Assembly (NCBI GenBank): GCA_964445525.1
Contig: CAYULA010000014.1
Coordinates: 12,390 to 76,389 of the forward strand
Length of the DNA stretch: 64,000 bases
Direction of reading: 5' to 3'
DNA from: Penumbrarchaeum sp964445525
GTDB lineage: Archaea > Thermoplasmatota > Penumbrarchaeia > Penumbrarchaeales > Penumbrarchaeaceae
The stretch's first letter is position 1; each line of letters begins with the position of its first letter. A program made the position numbers and the translations under genes. The notes below the pieces were generated by a model. It worked only from the letters and a program-made list of their open reading frames with translations, did no database searches and was not told the origin of the DNA. Shown piece by piece: positions 51,867-61,504 of the stretch.

Positions 51867-53441
51867 TCAATTAAGATTTTCATTTTCCGTCAGCAAGATC
51901 AAGGCCAGAGCATAGGTCCTTATTTTCTTTAAGAAGCCATCTATGGAGATTCTTTCATTCGGCTCGTGCGCCAATTCCTCCTCTCCCCCGGGTTCATCGA
52001 CCGGCCCGAAGGCTGCCGCTTTCTCGAATGCCTTGGCATAGGTGGTACCCGAAATTGAATCCAGATCCTTTTTTCTGCCTGTGGAACTCCGGTATGCCCT
52101 TCTCATCGGATCAAGAAAATCCTCGTTATCATCCGGATCGATAAAGAGAGGTTCCTGGCTCCTACCCGTGATCGAGGAGGTGATATGGAGGCCACCCCTT
52201 TTTTTGTTGCCGCTGGAATTGGAATCATTGCGGGCGGCATGCCTGAACCTTTCTTCCACATCCTCGCAGGTGAGGCCCCTCGGAAATCTCACATTGATCA
52301 TGGCATTTCCCTTTATTGGATTGATCTCGGCAATGCCCAGGTTTACGGTTGTATCTCCCATGTAATCATCGTGAAGGGACACCTCGAATCCGGAACCATC
52401 AAGCCTTGAGCATCTTTCCCTCAGGGCACTGATAAAAGATCTCATTCCTTTCGGACCCGGATCAAGGATATCAACGAATGTCAGTGCATCCAGCAATGCA
52501 TTGTGACCCTTTTCCGGAAATGCCCCGTGTGCGGTTTTTCCCCTGAAAGTGATTTTGAAGAAGACGTTGTTCGGTTTTCTGCCATCATTACCTCCTCCCG
52601 CGACGGTCCTCTCCGTTTTCATGTTGAATTCCTTCAGGAAATCATTCATGGCTATCTCGGTCTTGGCGAGTCGATCCGCAACTGCTTCCTCGAGATCTAA
52701 ATCGCATCTGATCAGAACTTCGGCTCTTTCGGGAACCATGTTGTGTCTTTTTCCTCCCTTCAGACGGAACAGTTCCAGATCGCCTTCCTCATCGGCCATT
52801 TCGTCCCAGATGGCTTTCCATCGGATCATGACCATGCCCTTCTCTCCGTTGATAATTGGGAATATGCCGTCAGGTACCATTACCATGTCCGGGATCTGAT
52901 CCCGTTTGAGCAGAAGATCGATATCCTCCCACTCGTCGGTTTCCTCCCGGGTTCCCAGGATGATACGGATATTTTTTTCTGGTTTGTAATCCAGTCTCTT
53001 CAAGACATCCAAAACAGCGAATGTCATTGCTATCGGACCTTTGTCATCCTGTGCTCCCCTCCCCCAGATTTGATTGTCCGCTACGGTTCCCCCGAAAGGA
53101 GGATGGGCCCAGCCTTTTCCTCCCGGAACCACATCGAGGTGACACGCAATTCCAACGGTTTCGGAGCCATTTTCGGAAACATCTTCCAAAACCCAATCCA
53201 AAACCAGGGCCATTCCTTCATGTTCATTGTATTTCAGACCCAATCTTTCTGCCTCGTCACGGATGAATCTGAAGGCATCCGAGAATGCCTTTCTCGAATC
53301 TGCTTTTTCTCGGTCCGATCGGGGTGAACTCACCGTTTTGAATCTAAGAAGCTGTGTCAAAAATGAGATGTAAGAACCTTTTCTAACATCTATGATATCA
53401 TCTATTTCCTTTTTCAATCTGTCCAGGTCCTGGTCTCTCAT
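51867..53441 (-). CDS. M20-family dipeptidase/carboxypeptidase (PepV-like)
   Basis: This 524-residue di-zinc peptidase has metal motifs ACHLDVVPGG (His, Asp), WGRGAQDDKGPIA (bridging Asp) and LGTREETDEW (catalytic Glu and ligand Glu). Further ligands are expected in the lid-containing C-terminal half (TTYAKAFEK, where PepV-type enzymes have GGTYA/H; the usual His is not obvious). The lid domain lies between about residues 200 and 400 (TAHGAFPEKGHNALL). It starts 6 bp after the Ddl-like ligase gene. The pair would make and break dipeptide-like bonds. Confidence 0.88.
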   Translation of the reverse strand: MRDQDLDRLKKEIDDIIDVRKGSYISFLTQLLRFKTVSSPRSDREKADSRKAFSDAFRFIRDEAERLGLKYNEHEGMALVLDWVLEDVSENGSETVGIACHLDVVPGGKGWAHPPFGGTVADNQIWGRGAQDDKGPIAMTFAVLDVLKRLDYKPEKNIRIILGTREETDEWEDIDLLLKRDQIPDMVMVPDGIFPIINGEKGMVMIRWKAIWDEMADEEGDLELFRLKGGKRHNMVPERAEVLIRCDLDLEEAVADRLAKTEIAMNDFLKEFNMKTERTVAGGGNDGRKPNNVFFKITFRGKTAHGAFPEKGHNALLDALTFVDILDPGPKGMRSFISALRERCSRLDGSGFEVSLHDDYMGDTTVNLGIAEINPIKGNAMINVRFPRGLTCEDVEERFRHAARNDSNSSGNKKRGGLHITSSITGRSQEPLFIDPDDNEDFLDPMRRAYRSSTGRKKDLDSISGTTYAKAFEKAAAFGPVDEPGGEEELAHEPNERISIDGFLKKIRTYALALILLTENENLN

Positions 53442-53447
53442 ATGTGA

Positions 53448-54455
53448 TCAACCCTCCGACCCGCCTTGAGAGTCTCCGTATCGTAAGCACCTCTTTCTTG
53501 CGGACCTGATGATTCTCTCGATAAGGCCGTTGTAGGACAATCCCCTGGCCTTTGCGGCTGTGACCATCGGACTGGCGGGTTTCAATCCCGGCAAGGCCGT
53601 TACCTCTATCAGGTAAGGTGTTCCGTCCTCTGCAAGCCTGATGTCCACCCTCCCGAGGTCGGAGGTTCTCATTATTTCAAATGTTTTGGAAGACATCTCA
53701 AGAACCGATTTCCTGGTTTTGGATTCAAGTTGGGCCGGACATATGATATCTAGCACTTCCTCCTTGTCAGATGCCTTCTTCACTTCCTTGTCCATTATGT
53801 TGTGCTTTTCCTTCTTTTTCCTGTATTCGACAATTTCCAGCAGTCTCCCAGGAAACTCCTCCAGCATGGGAACCGTCAATTCCCTGCCTTCTATGAATTC
53901 CTCCACATCGATCCCGAGAGGGAAATCGTCTATCAATTCATCTATCCTTTCAGCTGCCTCCTCCCTGGAATTGACAATGGAATCCTCTCCTATTCCCAGC
54001 GAGGATCCTTCATAGTTGGGTTTTATGAAAGCGGGGAATCTCAGGTCATCCGGTATCTCGTCCTCTCTGGATGTTATCAGAATACCTTTGGGAACCTTTA
54101 TCCCATTTACCTCCAGCAGTTTCAGGGTAAGTCGCTTGTCGAGATTGATGTACATTATGGCCGGACCACCTCCCGTGTAGGGGATATCCAGTATCTCGAA
54201 TATTGCGGGGAAATAGGCCTCCCGTCCCTTGGAATCCATCCCCTCGGCGAGATTGAAGATCAGGTCCGGTTTGGAATCGAGTATATCATCGATTATCACT
54301 TCAGGCGGTCCTGTGACCTCGACCGGCGTCACATCGAATCCCAGTGCGGATATGGAATTCAGCACATGATCCGCATATTCCCGGCTGATGAATTCGGTGG
54401 CATCATCTTCCTTACCTCTCAGATTGTAGGTCAGGGTTATCCTAAAGTGCTCCAT
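53448..54455 (-). CDS. D-Ala-D-Ala ligase-like ATP-grasp ligase
   Basis: This 335-residue ATP-grasp protein resembles Ddl. It has PDLIFNLAEGMDSKGREAYF, IPYTGGGPAIMYINLDKRLT (Lys that binds ATP), FIKPNYEGSSLGIG, the VEEFIEGRELTVPML strand, and DLGRVDIRLAEDGTPYLIEV followed by TALPGLKPASPM. In bacterial Ddl the last motif is EINTLPG; here it is EVTALPG, so a Mg-ligand Asn is replaced. Archaea of this kind are not known to make peptidoglycan, so it may join other amino acids or hydroxy acids. It heads a two-gene operon with the M20 peptidase. Confidence 0.87.
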   Translation of the reverse strand: MEHFRITLTYNLRGKEDDATEFISREYADHVLNSISALGFDVTPVEVTGPPEVIIDDILDSKPDLIFNLAEGMDSKGREAYFPAIFEILDIPYTGGGPAIMYINLDKRLTLKLLEVNGIKVPKGILITSREDEIPDDLRFPAFIKPNYEGSSLGIGEDSIVNSREEAAERIDELIDDFPLGIDVEEFIEGRELTVPMLEEFPGRLLEIVEYRKKKEKHNIMDKEVKKASDKEEVLDIICPAQLESKTRKSVLEMSSKTFEIMRTSDLGRVDIRLAEDGTPYLIEVTALPGLKPASPMVTAAKARGLSYNGLIERIIRSARKRCLRYGDSQGGSEG

Positions 54456-54588
54456 TTTCTTACTCCATTTTGTTAACCTGACCTGGCAACTATATATCGA
54501 TGACGCTTCGCATCCTATCCTTTCGATTATTTGGATGCGAAAGGTTTTTGATGTCGCAATCAGAGGTTTTAATCAAGGAAGCGATAAG

Positions 54589-55107
54589 ATGGCAAGGGTA
54601 GCTGCTATGATAGAGGACATGTACGAGGATGAGGAATATGATGCTCCAGCAACTGCGTTCAGGGATGAAGGCCATGAGGTGGTAAATATAGGATTGGAAA
54701 GCGGTAAGAAGGTAAAAGGCAAGAGGGGGAATTCCGAGACCACGGTTGAAAAAGAGGTCGGTAAGGTTTCCGTGGATGATTTTGACGCTTTGTTCATACC
54801 GGGAGGCCATTCACCCGACAAGCTGAGGGCAAATGATGATCCGGTAAATTTCGTCAGGGAATTCATGGAACGGGACAAACCAACCTTCATGATATGCCAC
54901 GGCGCCCAGCTTTTGATAACAGCCAGGGTACTGGAGGGCAGAAAGGCCACGGGATGGAAGTCCATAGTCCAGGACATAAAGAACGCGGGAGCCGAGTACC
55001 TGGACCAGGAAGTGGTGAAGGACGGCAATCTCATAAGCAGCAGGCAGCCCTCTGATCTTCCGGCATTCATAGAGGCTTCGAGGTCCCTGCTCGAGAAGAA
55101 AGAATGA
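54589..55107 (+). CDS. DJ-1/PfpI-family protein (deglycase/protease-like)
   Basis: This 172-residue protein has MARVAAMIEDMYEDEEY at the start (with the conserved Glu), DALFIPGGHSPDKLR, and the nucleophile elbow FMICHGAQLLI with Cys-His. The family forms oligomers that repair glycated proteins or detoxify methylglyoxal. The ATG at 54589 has AAGGAAG upstream; a frame open from 54535 would add 18 residues not seen in the family. It lies 19 bp upstream of the aldo/keto reductase gene, suggesting a small carbonyl-stress operon. Confidence 0.9.
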   Translation: MARVAAMIEDMYEDEEYDAPATAFRDEGHEVVNIGLESGKKVKGKRGNSETTVEKEVGKVSVDDFDALFIPGGHSPDKLRANDDPVNFVREFMERDKPTFMICHGAQLLITARVLEGRKATGWKSIVQDIKNAGAEYLDQEVVKDGNLISSRQPSDLPAFIEASRSLLEKKE

Positions 55108-55126
55108 ACGATTGGGGAGTTTTTCA

Positions 55127-56113
55127 ATGGATTATAAGATGAAAGATGGTGTGAAGGTGTCCAGGATCGCCCTGGGAACATGGGCGATCGGAGGTTTCAA
55201 CTGGGGCGGAACTGATGAAAGAAGATCGGTAAAAACAATCAAATCCGCCGTGGAAAAGGAAATATGCGTAATAGATACGGCCCCTGCCTATGGATTCGGG
55301 AAATCCGAGGAGATCGTGGGCCGCGCGATCAAGGGCATGGACAGGGAGAACATCGTCATCTCCACAAAGGTTGGAATTGACTGGGAGGGTGAAAAGACCT
55401 TCAGAAATTCATCCGGGGAGAGGATCGAAAAGGAGATAGACGATTCTCTGAAAAGACTCGGAACGGATCATGTGGATATTTACTATGTCCACTGGCCGGA
55501 TCCTCTTGTGGATTTCAGGGAAACGGCCAGGACGATGAAGGAATTGTATAATTCCGGAAGGATCAGGGCGATCGGAGTATCCAATTACAACGTTGATCAG
55601 ATGGAGAGGTTCCGGACCGAAGCCCCGATTCACTTCTGCCAGCCTCCCTACAACATATTCGAGAGGGAGATAGAAAAAAACGGAATAATGGATTACTGCC
55701 GGGAAAATGGGATCGGCATGATGACCTACGGCGCCCTGTGCAGAGGATTGCTTTCAGGAAAGATGAAAAAGGACCGGGAATTCAAAGGGGATGACCTGAG
55801 AAAGATAGACCCAAAATTCCAGGAACCGAGGTTCGACCAGTATCTGGAAGCGGTTGATAGAATCGAAAAATTGGCCTCGGACAGGTACGGAAAAGGGATA
55901 CTCGAGTTTGCTTTACGCTGGATCCTGGATAAGGGAGTGGAAACCGCAATATGGGGAGCGAGGAAGCCCTCTCAGCTCAAACCCATTGACGATATCTGGG
56001 ATTTCAGTATCGATGAGGATGATATGAAAGAGATCGATAAGATCCTCGATGAGACCATAGAGGATCCCGTGGGTCCGGAATTCATGGCTCCTCCCAACAG
56101 AGGAAACGCTTGA
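55127..56113 (+). CDS. Aldo/keto reductase
   Basis: This 328-residue NADPH-dependent TIM-barrel reductase has the catalytic tetrad Asp in VIDTAPAYG, Tyr in APAYGFGKSE, Lys in ISTKVGID and His in YYVHWPDPL. GVSNYNVDQ and the NADP-binding C-terminal IWGARKPSQL are also present. It resembles the YajO/AKR11-12 groups. The ATG at 55127 has GGGGAG seven bases upstream. It follows the DJ-1/PfpI gene and may act with it on aldehydes. Its TGA abuts the ligA stop. Confidence 0.93.
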   Translation: MDYKMKDGVKVSRIALGTWAIGGFNWGGTDERRSVKTIKSAVEKEICVIDTAPAYGFGKSEEIVGRAIKGMDRENIVISTKVGIDWEGEKTFRNSSGERIEKEIDDSLKRLGTDHVDIYYVHWPDPLVDFRETARTMKELYNSGRIRAIGVSNYNVDQMERFRTEAPIHFCQPPYNIFEREIEKNGIMDYCRENGIGMMTYGALCRGLLSGKMKKDREFKGDDLRKIDPKFQEPRFDQYLEAVDRIEKLASDRYGKGILEFALRWILDKGVETAIWGARKPSQLKPIDDIWDFSIDEDDMKEIDKILDETIEDPVGPEFMAPPNRGNA

Positions 56114-58111
56114 TCATTTGATCATCTTCATGAATTCCTTCTCATCGATCGTCTTGATCCCCCTCTCTTCCGCCTCATCCTTCTTGGTTCCCGGGTCCTC
56201 ACCTACAACGACGAAATCAACCTTTCCGCTTACGCTTGAAAGTGCCTCTCCTCCTTCCTTCTCCACGAGGTCCTTGACCTCTTCCCTGGTAAAATTTTCC
56301 AAGGATCCGGTGAATACCAGTTTTTTGCCCTTGAGCTTCCCTCCCCTCTTCACGGGTTTCATCTTCACTCCCAGATCCTTCAACTCCGAGATCACCTCAC
56401 GGTTTCTATCCTCACCGAAGAAATCCTCAATGCTCTTGGCAATTATGCCTCCCACCTCTTCAATGTCGTTCAGATCATTGTAATCCGCCTCCATGAGATC
56501 ATCCATTGAACCGAATCTTTCGGAGAGCACCCTTGCCAGATGTTTTCCGACATGTGGTATCCCCAGTGCGAAAATGAGGTCCGATAACGGTCTTTCCCTG
56601 CTGTTTTTGATGGAACCAAAGAGATTCTCTACTGATTTATCGGCGAACCTGTCCAATGATTTCAGATCACTTTCATCGAGTCTGTATAGATCGCTCACCT
56701 TCTTTACAAGCCCTTTCTCAACAAGCATCTTCACGGTTTCTTTACCGAGACCGTCGATGTCCATGGCACCTTTGGAGGCGAAATGTTCTATGCTTCCCTT
56801 TAACTGCGCAGGACAGGACAGGCCCCCGCTGCATCTGTGGTAAGCCCCGTCCTCGACAACATCGCTCGAACATACGGGGCACTTTTCGGGCATCTTGAAT
56901 GTTTCTTCATCCCCCGATCTTTTATTTTTCTGAACGGAATCGACTTCGGGGATGACATCTCCGGCTCTCTTGATACTGACATGATCCTTGATCTTTATAC
57001 CCTTATCTTTTACGAAATCCAGATTGTGAAGAGTGGCTCTTGATACCGTCACTCCCTGAACATCCACGGGTTTCAGTAGAGCAACTGGAGTGAGTTTGCC
57101 GGTCCTTCCCACCTGGACAACAATATCCTCTATCACGGTATCTTCCTTTCTGGGTGGGAATTTGATGGCGATTTCCCACCGTGGGGATCTCGATCGGGCT
57201 CCCAGCTTCTCATGCAGTTCCAGTTCATCAACCTTCATTACCATGCCGTCAATCTCGTAGGGAAGGTCCTCCCTTCTTTCTTCCATCTTTTTGAAATATT
57301 TCACTGCCTCTTTGGAATTCATTATTTTCCTGGTATATTCGTTGACCTTCAATCCAAAGGACCTCAAAAGAGATAGTGATTCCCATTGGGTATCAACTTC
57401 CAGCCGGTTGGATGGTGGCATCATTATCTCGTAGAAGAAGATATCAAGAGGTCTTCTGGCAGTCTCTTTCGGATCCAATCTTCTAAGTGAACCTGCGGCT
57501 GCGTTTCGGGGATTTGCCATGGGTTCCTTTCCCATCTCAACCCTTTCCCTGTTGAAATCGGAAAATTCCTTCAGCCCCATGAGAACCTCTCCCCTGACGG
57601 CCAATCTGGAGGGAGGTGTCTTTTCCTTCTCAAACAATTTCAAGGGCACTGCTCTGATGGTCCTGATATTTTCCGTTACATCCTCGCCTCTTGTCCCGTC
57701 ACCCCTGGTGGATCCTCTGGAAAACGATCCGTTCTCGTAGATCAATTCAACGCTCAGTCCGTCAAGTTTGGGTTCCATTACAAATTGAATTCTGTCGGCT
57801 CCCGAAAGCTCCTTTCTCTTGCTCATCCATTTGCCGATCTCCTCGATCTCTATTGTATCGAGACTGAGCATTCTCCTTGTGTGTTCCACGGTCTCGAGCT
57901 CTTCCGAAGGTTCGGCACCTACCCTCTGAGTGGGAGAATCGGGTGTTATCAGATCGGGGAATTTACTTTCGATTTTTTCCAGTCTGTTTCTCAGCTTGTC
58001 GTACTCCCTGTCGGAGATCTCCGGTTCATTTTTGACGTAATAGAGGTAATCATGATGCCTGATCTCCTCCCTCAGGTTTTCCGCTTCTTTCTTCGCTTCC
58101 TTTTCGGTCAT
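56114..58111 (-). CDS. ligA: NAD+-dependent DNA ligase LigA
   Basis: This 665-residue enzyme seals nicks using NAD+. The Ia domain (LREEIRHHDYLYYV, with the NMN-binding Tyr), the adenylation Lys in MEPKLDGLS, the OB fold, a C4 zinc finger (CPVC...HRCSGGLSC), helix-hairpin-helix repeats and a C-terminal BRCT (GKKLVFTGSLENFTREE) are all present. It is the bacterial-type replicative ligase; most archaea use ATP-dependent ligases, so lateral transfer is likely. The ATG at 58111 aligns with homologues. ATGs at 58129 and 58144 are in frame, but a TATA-like ATTTATATCCC ending at 58148 suggests transcription begins near 58127. Confidence 0.94.
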   Translation of the reverse strand: MTEKEAKKEAENLREEIRHHDYLYYVKNEPEISDREYDKLRNRLEKIESKFPDLITPDSPTQRVGAEPSEELETVEHTRRMLSLDTIEIEEIGKWMSKRKELSGADRIQFVMEPKLDGLSVELIYENGSFSRGSTRGDGTRGEDVTENIRTIRAVPLKLFEKEKTPPSRLAVRGEVLMGLKEFSDFNRERVEMGKEPMANPRNAAAGSLRRLDPKETARRPLDIFFYEIMMPPSNRLEVDTQWESLSLLRSFGLKVNEYTRKIMNSKEAVKYFKKMEERREDLPYEIDGMVMKVDELELHEKLGARSRSPRWEIAIKFPPRKEDTVIEDIVVQVGRTGKLTPVALLKPVDVQGVTVSRATLHNLDFVKDKGIKIKDHVSIKRAGDVIPEVDSVQKNKRSGDEETFKMPEKCPVCSSDVVEDGAYHRCSGGLSCPAQLKGSIEHFASKGAMDIDGLGKETVKMLVEKGLVKKVSDLYRLDESDLKSLDRFADKSVENLFGSIKNSRERPLSDLIFALGIPHVGKHLARVLSERFGSMDDLMEADYNDLNDIEEVGGIIAKSIEDFFGEDRNREVISELKDLGVKMKPVKRGGKLKGKKLVFTGSLENFTREEVKDLVEKEGGEALSSVSGKVDFVVVGEDPGTKKDEAEERGIKTIDEKEFMKMIK

Positions 58112-58304
58112 ACCCCCGATCCGTTTCATGTAGATGTTTTCCATCCGGGATATAAATTCTTTTTCCAGGATCTCACCATACTCAAGCTCAATAAAATGAA
58201 AAAACCTAAATTTATATTAATAAAATATTATTTTTTATTTATTTTTTCCCTAGGAAATACTAAATACCCTTAAATCAACGATATCAGCAAAAGGAGCTGA
58301 AAAC

Positions 58305-61300
58305 ATGAAGAGAAGGACAATAAAAACATCTGAAACGTTAACGGTTTTAACTTTATTCGCGTTGTCCATGTTGATCATTCCCGGAGCTTTTGCGGCACCC
58401 CCGCAGATAACAACGACCGATGTTACCGCTGTCGATGAAGATTCGATGTACTCTGTCGATTACAACGCTTCGGATGCCGATTTGGACACCCTGACCTGGG
58501 ACCTCGATACAAATGCAACATTTCTCGGTATCGATACCGATAACGGATGGCTCAACGGAACACCCGCAAACGATGATGTGGGGACTTTCTGGGTAAACGT
58601 TAGCGTATCGGACGGATCGGAAGAGGATTGGAGCAATTTCACTTTGACAGTGAACAATGTTAACGATGATCCAGTGATAACCACCACCGATCCGGCAGGT
58701 ACCGGGATCGAGGACAATCAGTATTCGCAGACCTTCGAGGCTGAAGATGAGGACCCCACATCGGATACCCTCACCTGGTCACTGAACACCGACGCCAATT
58801 TTCTCAGTATAGGGGCAAGCACCGGCATTGTCTCGGGAACACCCGACGACTCCGGTGTGGGAATGTGGTTTGTCAATGTGACGGTTAACGACGGCAACGG
58901 AGGATCGGATCATATCAATTATACCCTGGACATTTCCAATGTGAACGACGATCCGGTGATAACAACCCTCGACAATCCCATCGCATTCGAGGATTCATTT
59001 TACAGAGTCGATTACAACTTCACGGACGAGGACCCTCCCGGACAGGGGGATAAGTATGTTTGGGAGCTGTTTACGGACATTCCGGCTGACTGGTTGTCCA
59101 TTGACTCTGCAACCGGGGTCCTTTCGGGGACTCCGACAAATGACGATGTGGGAACATATGGTGTCACGGTGAGGATCAGTGATTCGCTGGGAGGAATGGA
59201 TACCCACGACTTTGATCTGGTTGTCACCAATGTGAATGATCCCCCGGTTATTACGAATCCAGTTGAAGAGACATACTACTGGGAGGAGGACCTCTACGGA
59301 GAGATCGATTTCAATGCCACGGATGTAGATGCCGGAGAGATTCTGACCTGGGACCTGATCGCCGATGCACCATGGCTCTCCCTGGATGCGGATACCGGAA
59401 TCCTATCCGGAACACCCACAAATGAGGAGGTTGGTGAATGGCTGGTGAATGTCACCGTTACGGATGACAGCATGGAATCTGACTGGAATGTGTTCACAAT
59501 AGATGTAACGAACACCAATGACCCTCCAACAATCGATCCGGTCTTTATAGATGAGATAGAAGAAGATGAACTGTTCTGGTATAATTTCACTGCTCAGGAC
59601 ATTGATCCAACGGATGATGAAATAGAATGGTCTCTGGAAACCAATGCCATGTTCCTCTCCATCAATTCCCTGACCGGTAACCTATCCGGAACCCCCACCA
59701 ATAACGATGTGGGTGAATGGTGGATCAACGTTACAGCCTTTGATGGAAATGGCGGTTTCGATTACGTCAACAGGACCATAAATGTGGTCAATGTCAATGA
59801 TGCTCCGGAGATACTGACCGAATCCCTTCCGGATGCAACCGAAGATGAATTTTACAGTTACATGATGAATGCCACCGACATGGACCCCACAAACGATCTC
59901 ATCAGCTGGTCTTTGGAGAGCACTGATCTTGCAACCCTTGAGATCATTTCCACCACAGGAAATCTTTCCTTCACTCCGTCCAACGGGGATGTTGGCGATC
60001 ATTGGGTCGTTATCAGGGCCACCGACACTTTTGGGGCCTACGACGAGGTAAATCTCTCGTTTACGGTGATGAATACCAATGATGACCCTGTGATCCAGAC
60101 AATATCCCTTCCCAATGCAATAGAGGACCAGGAATACTGGTTCGTTCTAAACGGAACGGACATCGATCCCACCGATGATTTATTGACCTGGACCATAAAT
60201 GATACGAATGCCGAGTTTCTCTTTTTGAATTCGGCAACGGGAAACCTGACAGGGACTCCCCTGAACGAGGATGTGGACGTATGGTATGTGAACATTACAC
60301 TTGATGACGGTATGGGAGGAATGGACTGGGAAAATTTCACCATCCTCGTTGAAAATGTCAACGATCCTCCGGTTGTAAACAGATCCGGAATAGTTCTTGA
60401 TATGGAGGAGGATACAGGCTCACGGGAGATCGATCTCTACGACGTATTTGTTGATAGAGACGGGGATCTGTTGACCTTCGACTTCGAGGTCAATGAGAAT
60501 TTCACTGTAATAATCTTTGACGGAGTTGCAAACATCACTCCCAGAGAAGATTTCTACGGAACGGAATCCATAGTCTTTACTGCATCTGACGGTATAAACG
60601 AAACCTCGACCTCCATCAGTGTCTTTGTTGAACAGGTAAACGACCCTCCGCAGGATATCACAATTAATTTCAATATAACCTATGTGGAAGGAGGAAGCCA
60701 GCTTGTTTCCGCTTCAGCGGAAGATGTGGACGGAGACGAATTGACATATACCTGGATGTCAAACATCACTGGCGAGATCGGGATAGGCAGAGAGATCAAT
60801 CTTTCTTTGCCCGCAGGCATTCACCAGGTTACGTTGGTGGTTTCCGATCCGTCCGGTGCCTCCATCAACGAAACCTTCGAGGTTACCATAGTTGACAGGG
60901 AAACGGATGAAGAACAGGATGATGATGATGACGGATTTCCGTGGGTCCTGATCATAATAATCGTTGTTATTGTGATAGTCCTGATTGTTTTGATTCTGTT
61001 ACTTCTTGCCATGAGGAGAAAACCGGAAGAAGAAGAAATTGTCCCGCCTCCCGAAGAAGAGAGAGCTGTTTCGTACGAGCAAACTGCTTCCGTAGAAGAA
61101 GGGCCGGTGCCTACCACTGCCGAATCGGTGGAGCAGTCCATGTATGAGGATACGGGAGCCCAGGAACCTCCCCAGCAGCCTCAACCTCCATGGCAGGGTG
61201 AACCTGGAGGAGAGATCCCGGTGGAACCTGCTGAGGAGCCCGGGACCGAGCCGGCTGAACCAGGCTATCCCGTAACTGAAGAATCCGTGGATACTGTGGC

Positions 61301-61448
61301 TCCTCCCCCGGAGCCCCAAGAACCTCCTTCAGATGAGTTCATGGCTCCTCCGGAGGAAGGCCAGTCAGAGCAAACCGGTTCAGAACCTTCGGCTGCTCAA
61401 CAACCAATGCCCCCGGAACCACCTGAATCCCTCGAGGAAAAGGAATAG
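58305..61448 (+). CDS. Surface protein with cadherin-like/He_PIG repeats and a Pro/Glu-rich cytoplasmic tail
   Basis: This 1,047-residue protein has a signal peptide (LTLFALSMLIIPGAFA). Seven tandem ~93-residue He_PIG/cadherin-like modules follow, each opening with a DDPVITT-type strand, then SGTPTNDDVG, WxVNVTVxD and NVNDDP. Two divergent modules come next (DPPVVNRSG..., DPPQDITIN...). An acidic spacer, one transmembrane helix (~880-905), basic residues and a ~140-residue tail rich in Pro, Glu and Gln form the C-terminus. The many NxT/NxS sites suggest N-glycosylation. It likely mediates calcium-dependent adhesion. AAAGGAG lies upstream of the ATG, in a very AT-rich promoter (58145-58304). 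Confidence 0.9.
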   Translation: MKRRTIKTSETLTVLTLFALSMLIIPGAFAAPPQITTTDVTAVDEDSMYSVDYNASDADLDTLTWDLDTNATFLGIDTDNGWLNGTPANDDVGTFWVNVSVSDGSEEDWSNFTLTVNNVNDDPVITTTDPAGTGIEDNQYSQTFEAEDEDPTSDTLTWSLNTDANFLSIGASTGIVSGTPDDSGVGMWFVNVTVNDGNGGSDHINYTLDISNVNDDPVITTLDNPIAFEDSFYRVDYNFTDEDPPGQGDKYVWELFTDIPADWLSIDSATGVLSGTPTNDDVGTYGVTVRISDSLGGMDTHDFDLVVTNVNDPPVITNPVEETYYWEEDLYGEIDFNATDVDAGEILTWDLIADAPWLSLDADTGILSGTPTNEEVGEWLVNVTVTDDSMESDWNVFTIDVTNTNDPPTIDPVFIDEIEEDELFWYNFTAQDIDPTDDEIEWSLETNAMFLSINSLTGNLSGTPTNNDVGEWWINVTAFDGNGGFDYVNRTINVVNVNDAPEILTESLPDATEDEFYSYMMNATDMDPTNDLISWSLESTDLATLEIISTTGNLSFTPSNGDVGDHWVVIRATDTFGAYDEVNLSFTVMNTNDDPVIQTISLPNAIEDQEYWFVLNGTDIDPTDDLLTWTINDTNAEFLFLNSATGNLTGTPLNEDVDVWYVNITLDDGMGGMDWENFTILVENVNDPPVVNRSGIVLDMEEDTGSREIDLYDVFVDRDGDLLTFDFEVNENFTVIIFDGVANITPREDFYGTESIVFTASDGINETSTSISVFVEQVNDPPQDITINFNITYVEGGSQLVSASAEDVDGDELTYTWMSNITGEIGIGREINLSLPAGIHQVTLVVSDPSGASINETFEVTIVDRETDEEQDDDDDGFPWVLIIIIVVIVIVLIVLILLLLAMRRKPEEEEIVPPPEEERAVSYEQTASVEEGPVPTTAESVEQSMYEDTGAQEPPQQPQPPWQGEPGGEIPVEPAEEPGTEPAEPGYPVTEESVDTVAPPPEPQEPPSDEFMAPPEEGQSEQTGSEPSAAQQPMPPEPPESLEEKE

Positions 61449-61460
61449 AAGAGAAATTTG

Positions 61461-61487
61461 TGAGCATCCCCTTCATCGGGATGCTCA
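61461..61487 (+). terminator. Hairpin/T-tract terminator of the cadherin-like gene
   Basis: TGAGCATCCC pairs perfectly with GGGATGCTCA across a 7-nt loop and is followed by ATTTTTAA. It begins 12 bp after the stop codon. Confidence 0.85.
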
Positions 61488-61504
61488 ATTTTTAATCCCA
61501 TTAA

